From Limnoperna fortunei (taxonomy: Eukaryota > Mollusca > Bivalvia > Mytilida > Modiolidae), in the NCBI GenBank assembly GCA_944474755.1, contig OX104124.1:27254452-27318451 (forward strand): a DNA stretch of 64,000 nucleotides. Direction: 5' to 3'. Under the pieces are notes generated by a model. That model saw only the letters and a program-made list of their open reading frames with translations, searched no databases and had not been told where the DNA came from. Of this stretch, positions 1-12,099 are shown piece by piece (the stretch's first letter is position 1; every line of letters begins with the position of its first letter). The position numbers and the translations under genes were made by a program.

Positions 1-187
1 TATTGAGTTTTGTACAGTTTTTTGACTGGTTCTTTATTGAGTTTTGTACAGTTTATTCACTGTTTATTTATTGAGTTTTGTACAGTTTATTGACTGTTTC
101 TTTATTTATTTTTGTACAGTTTATTGACTGGTTCTTTATTGAGTTTTGTACAGTTTATTGACTGGTTCTTTATTGAGTTTTGTACAG

Positions 188-221
188 TTTATTGACTGGT
201 TCTTTATTGAGTTTTGTACAG
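188..221 (+). repeat. Reference copy of the consensus 34-bp monomer
   Basis: This is an exact consensus copy and serves as the coordinate frame: monomer position 1 is the first T of TTTATTGAC and position 34 is the G of TGTACAG. The common variants fall at few positions. Position 12 is G or T (CTGGTTC or CTGTTTC). Position 22 is G, T or C (ATTGAG, ATTTAG, ATTCAG). Position 4 is A or T. Position 6 is T, A or C (ATTGAC, ATAGAC, ATCGAC). Position 7 is G or C (ATTCAC). Position 24 is G or T. The stretch TTTTGTACAG (25-34) and the CTTT at 15-18 rarely change. The minus strand of this copy contains AATAAA. Confidence 0.95.
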
Positions 222-380
222 TTTATTGACTGGTTCTTTGTTCTTTTTTGTACTGTTTATTGACTGGTTCTTTATTCAGTTTTGTACAGTTTATTGACTG
301 GTTCTTTTTTTAGTGTTGTACAGTTTATTGACTGTTTCTTTATTTAGTCTTGTACAGTTTATTGACTGGTTCTTTGTTGA

Positions 381-418
381 GTTTTGTACGCTTTATTGAC
401 TGGTTCATTATTCAGTTT
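381..418 (+). repeat. Family-A marker monomer with TGTACGC
   Basis: This monomer breaks the usual TGTACAG with TGTACGC and is followed by TTCATTATTCAG. Twelve copies are in the window: 381, 2251, 5072, 7111, 10578, 12583, 15370, 21795, 52916, 55941, 59405 and 61410. None lies between 21.8 and 52.9 kb, where the corresponding monomer reads TGTACAC. It is the best single landmark for aligning HOR units, and one of the few CpG sites in the array. Confidence 0.9.
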
Positions 419-1870
419 TGTACAGTTTATTGACTGGTTCTTTATTGAGTTTTGTACAGTTTATTGACTGTTTCTTTATTTAGTTTTGTACAGTTTATTG
501 ACTGTTTCTTTATTGAGTTTTGTACAGTTTATTGACTGTTTCTTAATTGAGTTTTGTGCAGTTTATTGACTGGTTCTTTATTGAGTTTTGAACAGTTTTT
601 TGACTGGTTCTTTATTGAGTTTTGTACAGTTTATTGACTGTTTCTTTATTTAGTTTTGTATAGTTTTTTGACTGTTTCTTTATTGAGTTTTGTACAGTTT
701 ATTGACTGGTTCTTTATTGAGTTTTGTACAGTTTATTGACTGTTTCTTTATTTAGTTTTGTACAGTTTATTGTCTGTTTCTTTTTTGAGTTTTGTACAGT
801 TTATTGACTGGTTCTTTATTGAGTTTTGTACAGTTTACTGACTGTTTCTTTATTTAGTTTTGTACAGTTTTTTGACTGTTTCTTTATTTATTTTTGTACA
901 GTTTATTGACTGTTTCTTTATTTAGTTTTGTACAGTTTATTGACTGGTTCTTTATTGAGTTTTGTACAGTTTATTGACTGTTTCTTTATTGAGTTTTGTA
1001 CAGTTTATTGACTGGTTCTTTATTGAGTTTTGTACAGTTTTTTTACTGTTTCTTTATTGAGTTTTGTAGAGTTTTTTGACTGGTTCTTTATTGAGTTTTG
1101 TACAGTTTATTCACTGTTTCTTTATTGAGTTTTGTACAGTTTATTGACTGTTTCTTTATTTATTTTTGTACAGTTTATTGACTGGTTCTTTATTTAGTTT
1201 TGTACAGTTTATTGACTGGTTCTTTATTGGGTTTTGTACAGTTTATTGACTGGTTCTTTATTGAGTTTTGTACAGTTTATTGACTGGTTCTTTATTGAGT
1301 TTTGTACAGTTTATTGACTGGGTCTTTATTGAGTTTTGTACAGTTTATTGACTAGTTCTTTATTCAGTTTTGTACAGTTTATTGACTAATTCTTTATTGA
1401 GTTTAGTACAGTTTATTGACTGTTTCTTTATTGAGTTTTGTACAGTTTATTGACTGTTTCTTTATTGAGTTTTGTACAGTTTATTGACTTGTTCTTTATT
1501 GAGTTTTGTACAGTTTATTTGCTGGTTCTTTATTTAGTTTTGTACAGTTTATTGACTGTTTCTTTATTGAGTTTTGTACAGTTTATTGACTGGTTCTTTA
1601 TTGAGTTTTGTACAGTTTATTGACTGTTTCTTTATTTAGTTTTGTACAGTTTATTGACTGTTTCTTTTTTGAGTTTTGTACAGTTTATTGACTGGTTCTT
1701 TATTGAATTTTGTACAGTTTATTGACTGTTTCTTTATTTAGTTTTGTACAGTTTATAGACTGTTTCTTTATTGAGTTTTGTACAGTTTATTGACTGTTTC
1801 TTTATTGAGTTTTGTTCAGTTTATTGACTAGTTCTTTATTGAGTTTTGTACAGTTTTTTTACTGTTTCTT

Positions 1871-2740
1871 TATTGAGTTTTGTACAGTTTTTTGACTGGT
1901 TCTTTATTGAGTTTTGTACAGTTTATTCACTGTTTATTTATTGAGTTTTGTACAGTTTATTGACTGTTTCTTTATTTATTTTTGTACAGTTTATTGACTG
2001 GTTCTTTATTGAGTTTTGTACAGTTTATTGACTGGTTCTTTATTGAGTTTTGTACAGTTTATTGGCTGTTTCTTTATTGAGTTTTGTACAGTTTATTGAC
2101 TGGTTCTTTGTTCTTTTTTGTACTGTTTATTGACTGGTTCTTTATTCAGTTTTGTACAGTTTATTGACTGGTTCTTTTTTTAGTGTTGTACAGTTTATTG
2201 ACTGTTTCTTTATTTAGTCTTGTACAGTTTATTGACTGGTTCTTTGTTGAGTTTTGTACGCTTTATTGACTGGTTCATTATTCAGTTTTGTACAGTTTAT
2301 TGACTGGTTCTTTATTGAGTTTTGTACAGTTTATTGACTGTTTCTTTATTTAGTTTTGTACAGTTTATTGACTGTTTCTTTATTGAGTTTTGTACAGTTT
2401 ATTGACTGTTTCTTAATTGAGTTTTGTGCAGTTTATTGACTGGTTCTTTATTGAGTTTTGAACAGTTTTTTGACTGGTTCTTTATTGAGTTTTGTACAGT
2501 TTATTGACTGTTTCTTTATTTAGTTTTGTATAGTTTTTTGACTGTTTCTTTATTGAGTTTTGTACAGTTTATTGACTGGTTCTTTATTGAGTTTTGTACA
2601 GTTTATTGACTGTTTCTTTATTTAGTTTTGTACAGTTTATTGTCTGTTTCTTTTTTGAGTTTTGTACAGTTTATTGACTGGTTCTTTATTGAGTTTTGTA
2701 CAGTTTACTGACTGTTTCTTTATTTAGTTTTGTACAGTTT
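1871..2740 (+). repeat. 1,870-bp tandem duplication, second copy
   Basis: This is the partner of 1-870, in direct orientation. It continues past 2,740 with a TTATAGACTG monomer where the first copy reads TTTTTTGACTG. This copy, not the first, is in phase with the distal duplicate at 52.9-53.6 kb, because its flanks match there as well. Confidence 0.88.
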
Positions 2741-4800
2741 ATAGACTGTTTCTTTATTGAGTTTTGTACAGTTTATTGACTGTTTTTTTATTGAGTTTTG
2801 TACAGTTTATTGACTGGTTCTTTATTGAGTTTTGTACAGTTTATTCACTGTTTCTTTATTGAGTTTTGTACAGTTTTTTGACTGTTTCTTTATTTATTTT
2901 TGTACAGTTTATTGACTGGTTCTTTATTGAGTTTTGTACAGTTTATTGACTGGTTCTTTATTGAGTTTTGTACAGTTTATTGACTGTTTCTTTATTGAGT
3001 TTTGTACAGTTTATTTTCTGGTTCTTTATTGAGTTTTGTACAGTTTTTTTACTGTTTCTTTATTGAGTTTTGTACAGTTTTTTGACTGGTTCTTTATTGA
3101 GTTTTGTACAGTTTATTCACTGTTTCTTTATTGAGTTTTGTACAGTTTATTGACTGTTTCTTTATTTATTTTTGTACAGTTTATTGAATGGTTCTTTATT
3201 TAGTTTTGTACAGTTTATTTACTGGTTCTTTATTGAGTTTTGTACAGTTTATTGACTGGTTCTTTATTGAGTTTTGTTCAGTTTATTGACTGGTTCTTTA
3301 TTGAGTTTTGTACAGTTTATTGACTGGTTCTTTATTCAGTTTTGTACAGTTTATTGACTAATTCTTTATTGAGTTTTGTACAGTTTATTGACTGTTTCTT
3401 TATTGAGTTTTGTACAGTTTATTGACTGTTTCTTTATTGAGTTTTGTACAGTTTATCGACTGGTTCTTTATTGAGTTTTGTACAGTTTATTGACTGGTTC
3501 TTATATTTAGTTTTGTACAGTTTATTGACTGTTTCTTTATTTAGTTTTGTACAGTTTATTGACTGTTTCTTTATTGAGTTTTGTACAGTTTATTGACTGG
3601 TTCTTTATTGAGTTTTGTACAGTTTATTGACTGTTTCTTTATTTAGTTTTGTACAGTTTATTGACTGTTTCTTTTTTGAGTTTTGTACAGTTTATTGACT
3701 GGTTCTTTATTGAGTTTTGTACAGTTTATTGACTGTTTCTTTATTTAGTTTTGTACAGTTTATAGACTGTTTCTTTATTCAGTTTTGTACAGTTTATTGA
3801 CTGTTTCTTTATTTAGTTTGGTACAGTTTATTGACTGGTTCTTTATTGAGTTTTGTACAGATTTTTACTGTTTCTTTATTGAGTTTTGTACAGTTGTTTG
3901 ACTGGTTCTTTATTGAGTTTTGTACAGTTTATTCACTGTTTCTTTACTGAGTTTTGTACAGTTTATTGACTGTTTCTTTATTTATTTTTGTACAGTTTAT
4001 TGACTGCTTCTTTATTTAGTTTTGTACAGTTTATTGACTGGTTCTTTATTGAGTTTTGTACAGTTTATTGACTGTTTCTTTATTGAGTTTTGTACAGTTT
4101 ATTGACTGGTTCTTTGTTGAGTTTTGTACAGTTTTTTTACTGTTTCTTTATTGAGTTTTGTACAGTTTATTGACTGGTTCTTTATTGAGTTTTGTACAGT
4201 TTATTGACTGGTTCTTTATTGAGTTTTGTACAGTTTATTGACTGTTTCTTTATTTATTTTTGTACAGTTTATTGACTGGTTCTTTATTTAGTTTTGTACA
4301 GTTTATTGACTGGTTCTTTATTGAGTTTTGTACATTCATTGACTGTTTCTTTATTGAGTTTTGTACAGTTTATTGACTGGTTCTTTGTTGAGTTTTGTAC
4401 AGTTTTTTTACTGTTTCTTTATTGAGTTTTGTACAGTTTTTTGACTGGTTCTTTATTGAGTTTTGTACAGTTTATTCACTGTTTCTTTATTGAGTTTTGT
4501 ACAGTTTATTGACTGTTTCTTTATTTATGTTTGTACAGTTTATTGACTGGTTCTTTATTTAGTTTTGTACAGTTTATAGACTGTTTCTTTATTGAGTTTT
4601 GTACAGTTTATTGACTGTTTCTTTATTGAGTTTTGTTCAGTTTATTGACTAGTTCTTTATTGAGTTTTGTACAGTTTTTTTACTGTTTCTTTATTGAGTT
4701 TTGTACAGTTTTTTGACTGGTTCTTTATTGAGTTTTGTACAGTTTATTCACTGTTTATTTATTGAGTTTTGTACAGTTTATTGACTGTTTCTTTATTTAT

Positions 4801-6839
4801 TTTTGTACAGTTTATTGACTGGTTCTTTATTTAGTTTTGTACAGTTTATTGACTGGTTCTTTATTGAGTTTTGTACAGTTTATTGACTGGTTCTTTATTG
4901 AGTTTTGTACAGTTTATTAACTGGTTCTTTGTTCTGCTTTGTACTGTTTATTGACTGGTTCTTCATTCAGTTTTGTACAGTTTATTGACTGGTTCTTTTT
5001 TTAGTGTTGTACAGTTTATTGACTGTTTCTTTATTTAGTTTTGTACAGTTTATTGACTGGTTCTTTGTTGAGTTTTGTACGCTTTATTGACTGGTTCATT
5101 ATTCAGTTTTGTACAGTTTATTGACTGGTTCTTTATTGAGTTTTGTACAGTTTATTGACTGTTTCTTTATTTAGTTTTGTACAGTTTATTGACTGTTTCT
5201 TTATTGAGTTTTGTACAGTTTATTGACTGGTTCTTTATTGAGTTTTGAACAGTTTTTTGACTGGTTCTTTATTGAGTTTTGAACAGTTTATTGACTGTTT
5301 CTTTATTTAGTTTTGTGCAGTTTTTTGACTGTTTCTTTATTGAGTTTTGTACAGTTTATTGACTGGTTCTTTATTGAGTTTTGTACAGTTTATTGACTGT
5401 TTCTTTATTTAGTTTTGTACAGTTTATTGACTGTTTCTTTTTTGAGTTTTGTACAGTTTATTGACTGGTTCTTTATTGAGTTTTGTACAGTTTACTGACT
5501 GTTTCTTTATTTAGTTTTGTACAGTTTATAGACTGTTTCTTTATTGAGTTTTGTACAGTTTATTGACTGTTTTTTTATTGAGTTTTGTACAGTTTATTGA
5601 CTGGTTCTTTATTGAGTTTTGTACAGTTTTTTACTGTTTCTTTATTGAGTTTTGTACTGTTTTTTCACTGGTTCTTTATTAGGTTTTGTACAGTTTATTC
5701 ACTGTTTCTTTATTGAGTTTTTTACAGTTTTTTGACTGTTTCTTTATTTATTTTTGTACAGTTTATTGACTGGTTCTTTATTTAGTTTTGTACAGTTTAT
5801 TGACTGGTTCTTTATTGAGTTTTGTACAGTTTATTGACTGTTTCTTTATTGAGTTTTGTACAGTTTATTGACTTGTTCTTTATTGAGTTTTGTACAGTTT
5901 TTTTACTGTTTCTTTATTGAGTTGTGTACAGTTTTTTGACTGGTTCTTTATTGAGTTTTGTACAGTTTATTCACTGTTTCTTTATTGAGTTTTGTACAGT
6001 TTATTGACTGTTTCTTTATTTATTTTTGTACAGTTTATTGACTGGTTCTTTATTTAGTTTTGTACAGTTTATTGACTGGTTCTTTATTGAGTTTTGTACA
6101 GTTTATTGACTGGTTCTTTATTGAGTTTTGTACAGTTTATTTACTGGTTTTTTATTGAGTTTTGTACAGTTTATTGACTGGTTCTTTATTCAGTTTTGTA
6201 CAGTTTATTGACTAATTCTTTATTGAGTTTTGTACAGTTTATTGACTGTTTCTTTATTGAGTTTTGTACAGTTTATTGACTGTTTCTTTATTGAGTTTTG
6301 TACAGTTTATCGACTGGTTCTTTATTGAGTTTTGTACAGTTTATTGACTGGTTCTTATATTTAGTTTTGTACAGTTTATTGACTGTTTCTTTATTGAGTT
6401 TTGTACAGTTTATTGACTGTTTCTTTATTGAGTTTTGTACAGTTTATTGACTGGTTCTTTATTGAGTTTTGTACAGTTTATTGACTGTTTCTTTATTTAG
6501 TTTTGTACAGTTTATTGACTGTTTCTTTTTTGAGTTTTGTACAGTTTATTGACTGGTTCTTTATTGAGTTTTGTACAGTTTATTGACTGTTTCTTTATTT
6601 TGTTTTGTACAGTTTATAGACTGTTTCTTTATTGAGTTTTGTACAGTTTGTTGACTGTTTCTTTATTTAGTTTTGTACAGTTTATTGACTGGTTCTTTAT
6701 TGAGTTTTGTACAGTTTTTTACTGTTTCTTTATTGAGTTTTGTACAGTTGTTTGACTGGTTCTTTATTGAGTTTTGTACAGTTTATTCACTGTTTCTTTA
6801 CTGAGTTTTGTACAGTTTATTGACTGTTTCTTTATTTAT
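4801..6839 (+). repeat. 2,039-bp HOR unit, copy 1
   Basis: This unit is about 60 monomers, one base short of 2,040. It is followed directly by a second copy at 6,840-8,878. Anchors: TACGC at 5072 and 7111, CTTATATTTAG at 6355 and 8394, and TTCTGCTTTGTACTG near 4,932 and 6,971. Small differences show the copies have aged slightly: CTTCATTCAG here against CTTTATTCAG, and GACTTGTTC near 5,872 against GACTGGTTC. The sequence before 4,801 matches what precedes the single copy in domain R (near 55,670). Confidence 0.88.
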
Positions 6840-8878
6840 TTTTGTACAGTTTATTGACTGGTTCTTTATTTAGTTTTGTACAGTTTATTGACTGGTTCTT
6901 TATTGAGTTTTGTACAGTTTATTGACTGGTTCTTTATTGAGTTTTGTACAGTTTATTAACTGGTTCTTTGTTCTGCTTTGTACTGTTTATTGACTGGTTC
7001 TTTATTCAGTTTTGTACAGTTTATTGACTGGTTCTTTTTTTAGTGTTGTACAGTTTATTGACTGTTTCTTTATTTAGTTTTGTACAGTTTATTGACTGGT
7101 TCTTTGTTGAGTTTTGTACGCTTTATTGACTGGTTCATTATTCAGTTTTGTACAGTTTATTGACTGGTTCTTTATTGAGTTTTGTACAGTTTATTGACTG
7201 TTTCTTTATTTAGTTTTGTACAGTTTATTGACTGTTTCTTTATTGAGTTTTGTACAGTTTATTGACTGGTTCTTTATTGAGTTTTGAACAGTTTTTTGAC
7301 TGGTTCTTTATTGAGTTTTGAACAGTTTATTGACTGTTTCTTTATTTAGTTTTGTGCAGTTTTTTGACTGTTTCTTTATTGAGTTTTGTACAGTTTATTG
7401 ACTGGTTCTTTATTGAGTTTTGTACAGTTTATTGACTGTTTCTTGATTTAGTTTTGTACAGTTTATTGACTGTTTCTTTTTTGAGTTTTGTACAGTTTAT
7501 TGACTGGTTCTTTATTGAGTTTTGTACAGTTTACTGACTGTTTCTTTATTTAGTTTTGTACAGTTTATAGACTGTTTCTTTATTGAGTTTTGTACAGTTT
7601 ATTGACTGTTTTTTTATTGAGTTTTGTACAGTTTATTGACTGGTTCTTTATTGAGTTTTGTACAGTTTTTTACTGTTTCTTTATTGAGTTTTGTACTGTT
7701 TTTTCACTGGTTCTTTATTAGGTTTTGTACAGTTTATTCACTGTTTCTTTATTGAGTTTTTTACAGTTTTTTGACTGTTTCTTTATTTATTTTTGTACAG
7801 TTTATTGACTGGTTCTTTATTTAGTTTTGTACAGTTTATTGACTGGTTCTTTATTGAGTTTTGTACAGTTTATTGACTGTTTCTTTATTGAGTTTTGTAC
7901 AGTTTATTGACTGGTTCTTTATTGAGTTTTGTACAGTTTTTTTACTGTTTCTTTATTGAGTTGTGTACAGTTTTTTGACTGGTTCTTTATTGAGTTTTGT
8001 ACAGTTTATTCACTGTTTCTTTATTGAGTTTTGTACAGTTTATTGACTGTTTCTTTATTTATTTTTGTACAGTTTATTGACTGGTTCTTTATTTAGTTTT
8101 GTACAGTTTATTGACTGGTTCTTTATTGAGTTTTGTACAGTTTATTGACTGGTTCTTTATTGAGTTTTGTACAGTTTATTGACTGGTTTTTTATTGAGTT
8201 TTGTACAGTTTATTGACTGGTTCTTTATTCAGTTTTGTACAGTTTATTGACTAATTCTTTATTGAGTTTTGTACAGTTTATTGACTGTTTCTTTATTGAG
8301 TTTTGTACAGTTTATTGACTGTTTCTTTATTGAGTTTTGTACAGTTTATCGACTGGTTCTTTATTGAGTTTTGTACAGTTTATTGACTGGTTCTTATATT
8401 TAGTTTTGTACAGTTTATTGACTGTTTCTTTATTGAGTTTTGTACAGTTTATTGACTGTTTCTTTATTGAGTTTTGTACAGTTTATTGACTGGTTCTTTA
8501 TTGAGTTTTGTACAGTTTATTGACTGTTTCTTTATTTAGTTTTGTACAGTTTATTGACTGTTTCTTTTTTGAGTTTTGTACAGTTTATTGACTGGTTCTT
8601 TATTGAGTTTTGTACAGTTTATTGACTGTTTCTTTATTTTGTTTTGTACAGTTTATAGACTGTTTCTTTATTGAGTTTTGTACAGTTTGTTGACTGTTTC
8701 TTTATTTAGTTTTGTACAGTTTATTGACTGGTTCTTTATTGAGTTTTGTACAGTTTTTTACTGTTTCTTTATTGAGTTTTGTACAGTTGTTTGACTGGTT
8801 CTTTATTGAGTTTTGTACAGTTTATTCACTGTTTCTTTACTGAGTTTTGTACAGTTTATTGACTGTTTCTTTATTTAT
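6840..8878 (+). repeat. 2,039-bp HOR unit, copy 2
   Basis: This is a direct tandem copy of 4,801-6,839. Copy-specific changes include TTCTTGATTTAG near 7,443 and TTGACTGGTTTTTTATTG near 8,180, where copy 1 has a TTTACTGG form. After its end the array proceeds with the GACTGCTTC monomer, which also follows the single copy in domain R. The net difference between L and R is therefore exactly one unit. Confidence 0.88.
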
Positions 8879-10094
8879 TTTTGTACAGTTTATTGACTGC
8901 TTCTTTATTTAGTTTTGTACAGTTTATTGACTGGTTCTTTATTGAGTTTTGTACAGTTTATTGACTGTTTCTTTATTGAGTTTTGTACAGTTTATTGACT
9001 GGTTCTTTGTTGAGTTTTGTACAGTTTATTTACTGTTTCTTTATTGAGTTTTGTACAGTTTATTGACTGGTTCTTTATTGAGTTTTGTACAGTTTATTGA
9101 CTGGTTCTTTATTTAGTTTTGTACAGTTTATTGACTGTTTCTTTATTTAGTTTTGTACAGTTTATTGACTGTTTCTTTATTGAGTTTTGTACAGTTTATT
9201 GACTGGTTCTTTATTGAGTTTTGTACAGTTTATTGACTGTTTCTTTATTTAGTTTTGTACAGTTTATTGACTGTTTCTTTTTTGAGTTTTGTACAGTTTA
9301 TTGACTGATTCTTTATTGAGTTTTGTACAGTTTATTGACTGTTTCTTTATTGAGTTTTGTACAGTTTTTTGACTGTTTCTTTATTGAGTTTTGTACAGTT
9401 TTTTGACTGGTTCTTTATTGAGTTTTGTACAGTTTATTCACTGTTTCTTTATTGAGTTTTGTACAGTTTATTGATTGTTTCTTTATTGAGTTTTGTACAG
9501 TTTATTGACTGGTTCTTGATTTAGTTTTGTACAGTTTATTGACTGGTTCTTTATTGAGTTTTGTACAGTTTATTGACTGGTTCTTTATTGAGTTTTGTAC
9601 AGTTTATTGACTGGGTCTTTATTGAGTTTTGTACAGTTTATTGACTGGTTCTTTATTGAGTTTTGTACAGTTTATTGACTAATTCTTTATTGAGTTTTGT
9701 ACAGTTTATTGACTGTTTCTTTATTGAGGTTTGTACAGTTTATTGACTGTTTCTTTATTGAGTTTTGTACAGTTTATTGACTGGTTCTTTATTGAGTTTT
9801 GTACAGTTTATTGGCTGGTTCTTTATTTAGTTTTGTACAGTTTATTGACTGTTTCTTTATTTAGTTTTGTACAGTTTATTGACTGTTTCTTTATTGAGTT
9901 TTGTACAGTTTATTGACTGGTTCTTTATTGAGTTTTGTACAGTTTATTGACTGTTTCTTTATTTAGTTTTGTACAGTTTATTGACTGTTTCTTTTTTGAG
10001 TTTTGTACAGTTTATTGACTGGTTCTTTATTGAGTTTTGTACAGTTTATTGACTGTTTCTTTATTTAGTTTTGTACAGTTTATAGACTGTTTCT

Positions 10095-12099
10095 TTATTG
10101 AGTTTTGTACAGTTTATTGACTGTGTCTTTAATGAGTTTTGTTCAGTTTATTGACTAGTTCTTTATTGAGTTTTGTACAGTTTTTTTACTGTTTCTTTAT
10201 TGAGTTTTGTACAGTTTTTTGACTGGTTCTTTATTGAGTTTTGTACAGTTTATTCACTGTTTATTTATTGAGTTTTGTACAGTTTATTGACTGTTTCTTT
10301 ATTTATTTTTGTACAGTTTATTGACTGGTTCTTTATTGAGTTTTGTACAGTTTATTGACTGGTTCTTTATTGAGTTTTGTACAGTTTATTGACTGGTTCT
10401 TTATTGAGTTTTGTACAGTTTATTGACTGGTTCTTTGTTCTGTTTTGTACAGTTTATTGACTGTTTCTTTATTCAGTTTTGTACAGTTTATTGACTGGTT
10501 CTTTTTTTAGTGTTGTACAGTTTATTGACTGTTTCTTTATTTAGTTTTGTACAGTTTATTGACTGGTTCTTTGTTGAGTTTTGTACGCTTTATTGACTAG
10601 TTCATTATTCAGTTTTGTACAGTTTATTGACTGGTTCTCTATTGAGTTTTGTACAGTTTATTGACTGTTTCTTTATTGAGTTTTGTACAGTTTATTGACT
10701 GTTTCTTTATTGAATTTTGTACAGTTTATTGACTGTTTTTTTATTGAGTTTTGCACAGTTTATTGACTGGTTCTTTATTGAGTTTTGAACAGTTTTTTGA
10801 CTTGTTCTTTATTTGGTTTTGTACAGTTTATTGACTGTTTCTTTATTTAGTTTTGTACAGTTTTTTGACTGTTTCTTTATTGAGTTTTGTACAGTTTATT
10901 GACTGGTTCTTTATTGAGTTTTGTACAGTTTATTGACTGGTTCTTTATTTAGTTTTGTACAGTTTATAGAATGTTTCTTTATTGAGTTTTGTACAGTTTA
11001 TTGACTGTTTTTTTATTGAGTTTTGTACAGTTTATTGACTGGTTCTTTGTTGAGTTTTGTACAGTTTTTTACTGTTTCTTTATTGAGTTTTGTACTGTTT
11101 TTTCACTGGTTCTTTATAGGGTTTTGTACAGTTTATTCACTGTTTCTTTATTGAGTTTTGTACAGTTTTTTGACTGTTTCTTTATTTATTTTTGTACAGT
11201 TTATTGACTGGTTCTTTATTTAGTTTTGTACAGTTTATTGACTGGTTCTTTATTGAGTTTTGTACAGTTTATTGACTGTTTCTTTATTGAGTTTTGTACA
11301 GTTTATTGACTGGTTCTTTATTGAGTTTTGTACAGTTTTTTTACTGTTTGTTTATTGAATTTTGTAAAGTTTTTTGACTGGTTCTTTATTGAGTTTTGTA
11401 CAGTTTATTGACTGGTTCTTTATTGAGTTTTGTACAGTTTACTGACTGTTTCTTTATTTAGTTTTGTACAGTTTATTGACTGTTTCTTTTTTGAGTTTTG
11501 TACAGTTTATTGACTGGTTCTTTATTGAGTTTTGTACAGTTTATTGACTGTTTCTTTATTGAGTTTTGTACAGTTTTTTCACTGTTTCTTTATTGAGTTT
11601 TGTACAGTTTTTTGACTGGTTCTTTATTGAGTTTTGTACAGTTTATTCACTGTTTCTTTATTGAGTTTTGTACAGTTTATTGACTGTTTCTTTATTGAGT
11701 TTTGTACAGTTTATTGACTGGTTCTTGATTTAGTTTTGTACAGTGTATTCACTGTTTATTTATTGAGTTTTGTACAGTTTATTGACTGTTTCTTTATTTA
11801 TTTTTGTACAGTTTATTGACTGGTTCTTTATTTAGTTTTGTACAGTTTATTGACTGGTTCTTTATTGAGTTTTGTACAGTTTATTGACTGGTTCTTTATT
11901 GAGTTTTGTACAGTTTATTGACTGGTTCTTTGTTGAGTTTTGTACAGTTTATTCACTGTTTCTTTATTGAGTTTTGTACAGTTTATTGACTGTTTCTTTA
12001 TTGAGTTTTGTACAGTTTATTGACTGGTTCTTGATTTAGTTTTGTACAGTTTATTGACTGGTTCTTTATTGAGTTTTGTACAGTTTATTGACTGGTTCT
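10095..12099 (+). repeat. 2,005-bp HOR unit, copy 1
   Basis: This unit is about 59 monomers, one base short of 2,006. The markers GTTCAG/GACTAG (10141, 12146), TACGC (10578, 12583) and CAGTGTATTC (11741, 13747) recur at this spacing. It contains a TACTGTTTTTTCACTGG monomer followed by a TTTATAGGGTTTTG monomer; together these remove stop codons and leave a 72-codon frame starting at a TTG at 10,989. That frame has no supported start and repeats the 34-residue translation of three monomers, so I do not call it a gene. Confidence 0.85.

Larger units (their letters stand above)
1..870 (+). repeat. 1,870-bp tandem duplication, first copy (partial at window edge)
   Basis: Position 1 corresponds to 1,871, and the two stretches agree up to 870/2,740, including the rare TACGC monomer (381 and 2251), TTCTTAATTGAG, TGTGCAG, TGAACAG and TGTATAG variants. 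The offset of 1,870 bp is exactly 55 monomers. One visible difference is a TTGGCTGTTTC monomer near 2,064 where this copy has TTGACTGGTTC. After 870 the copies diverge because this copy lacks about four monomers that follow 2,740. Confidence 0.9.
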
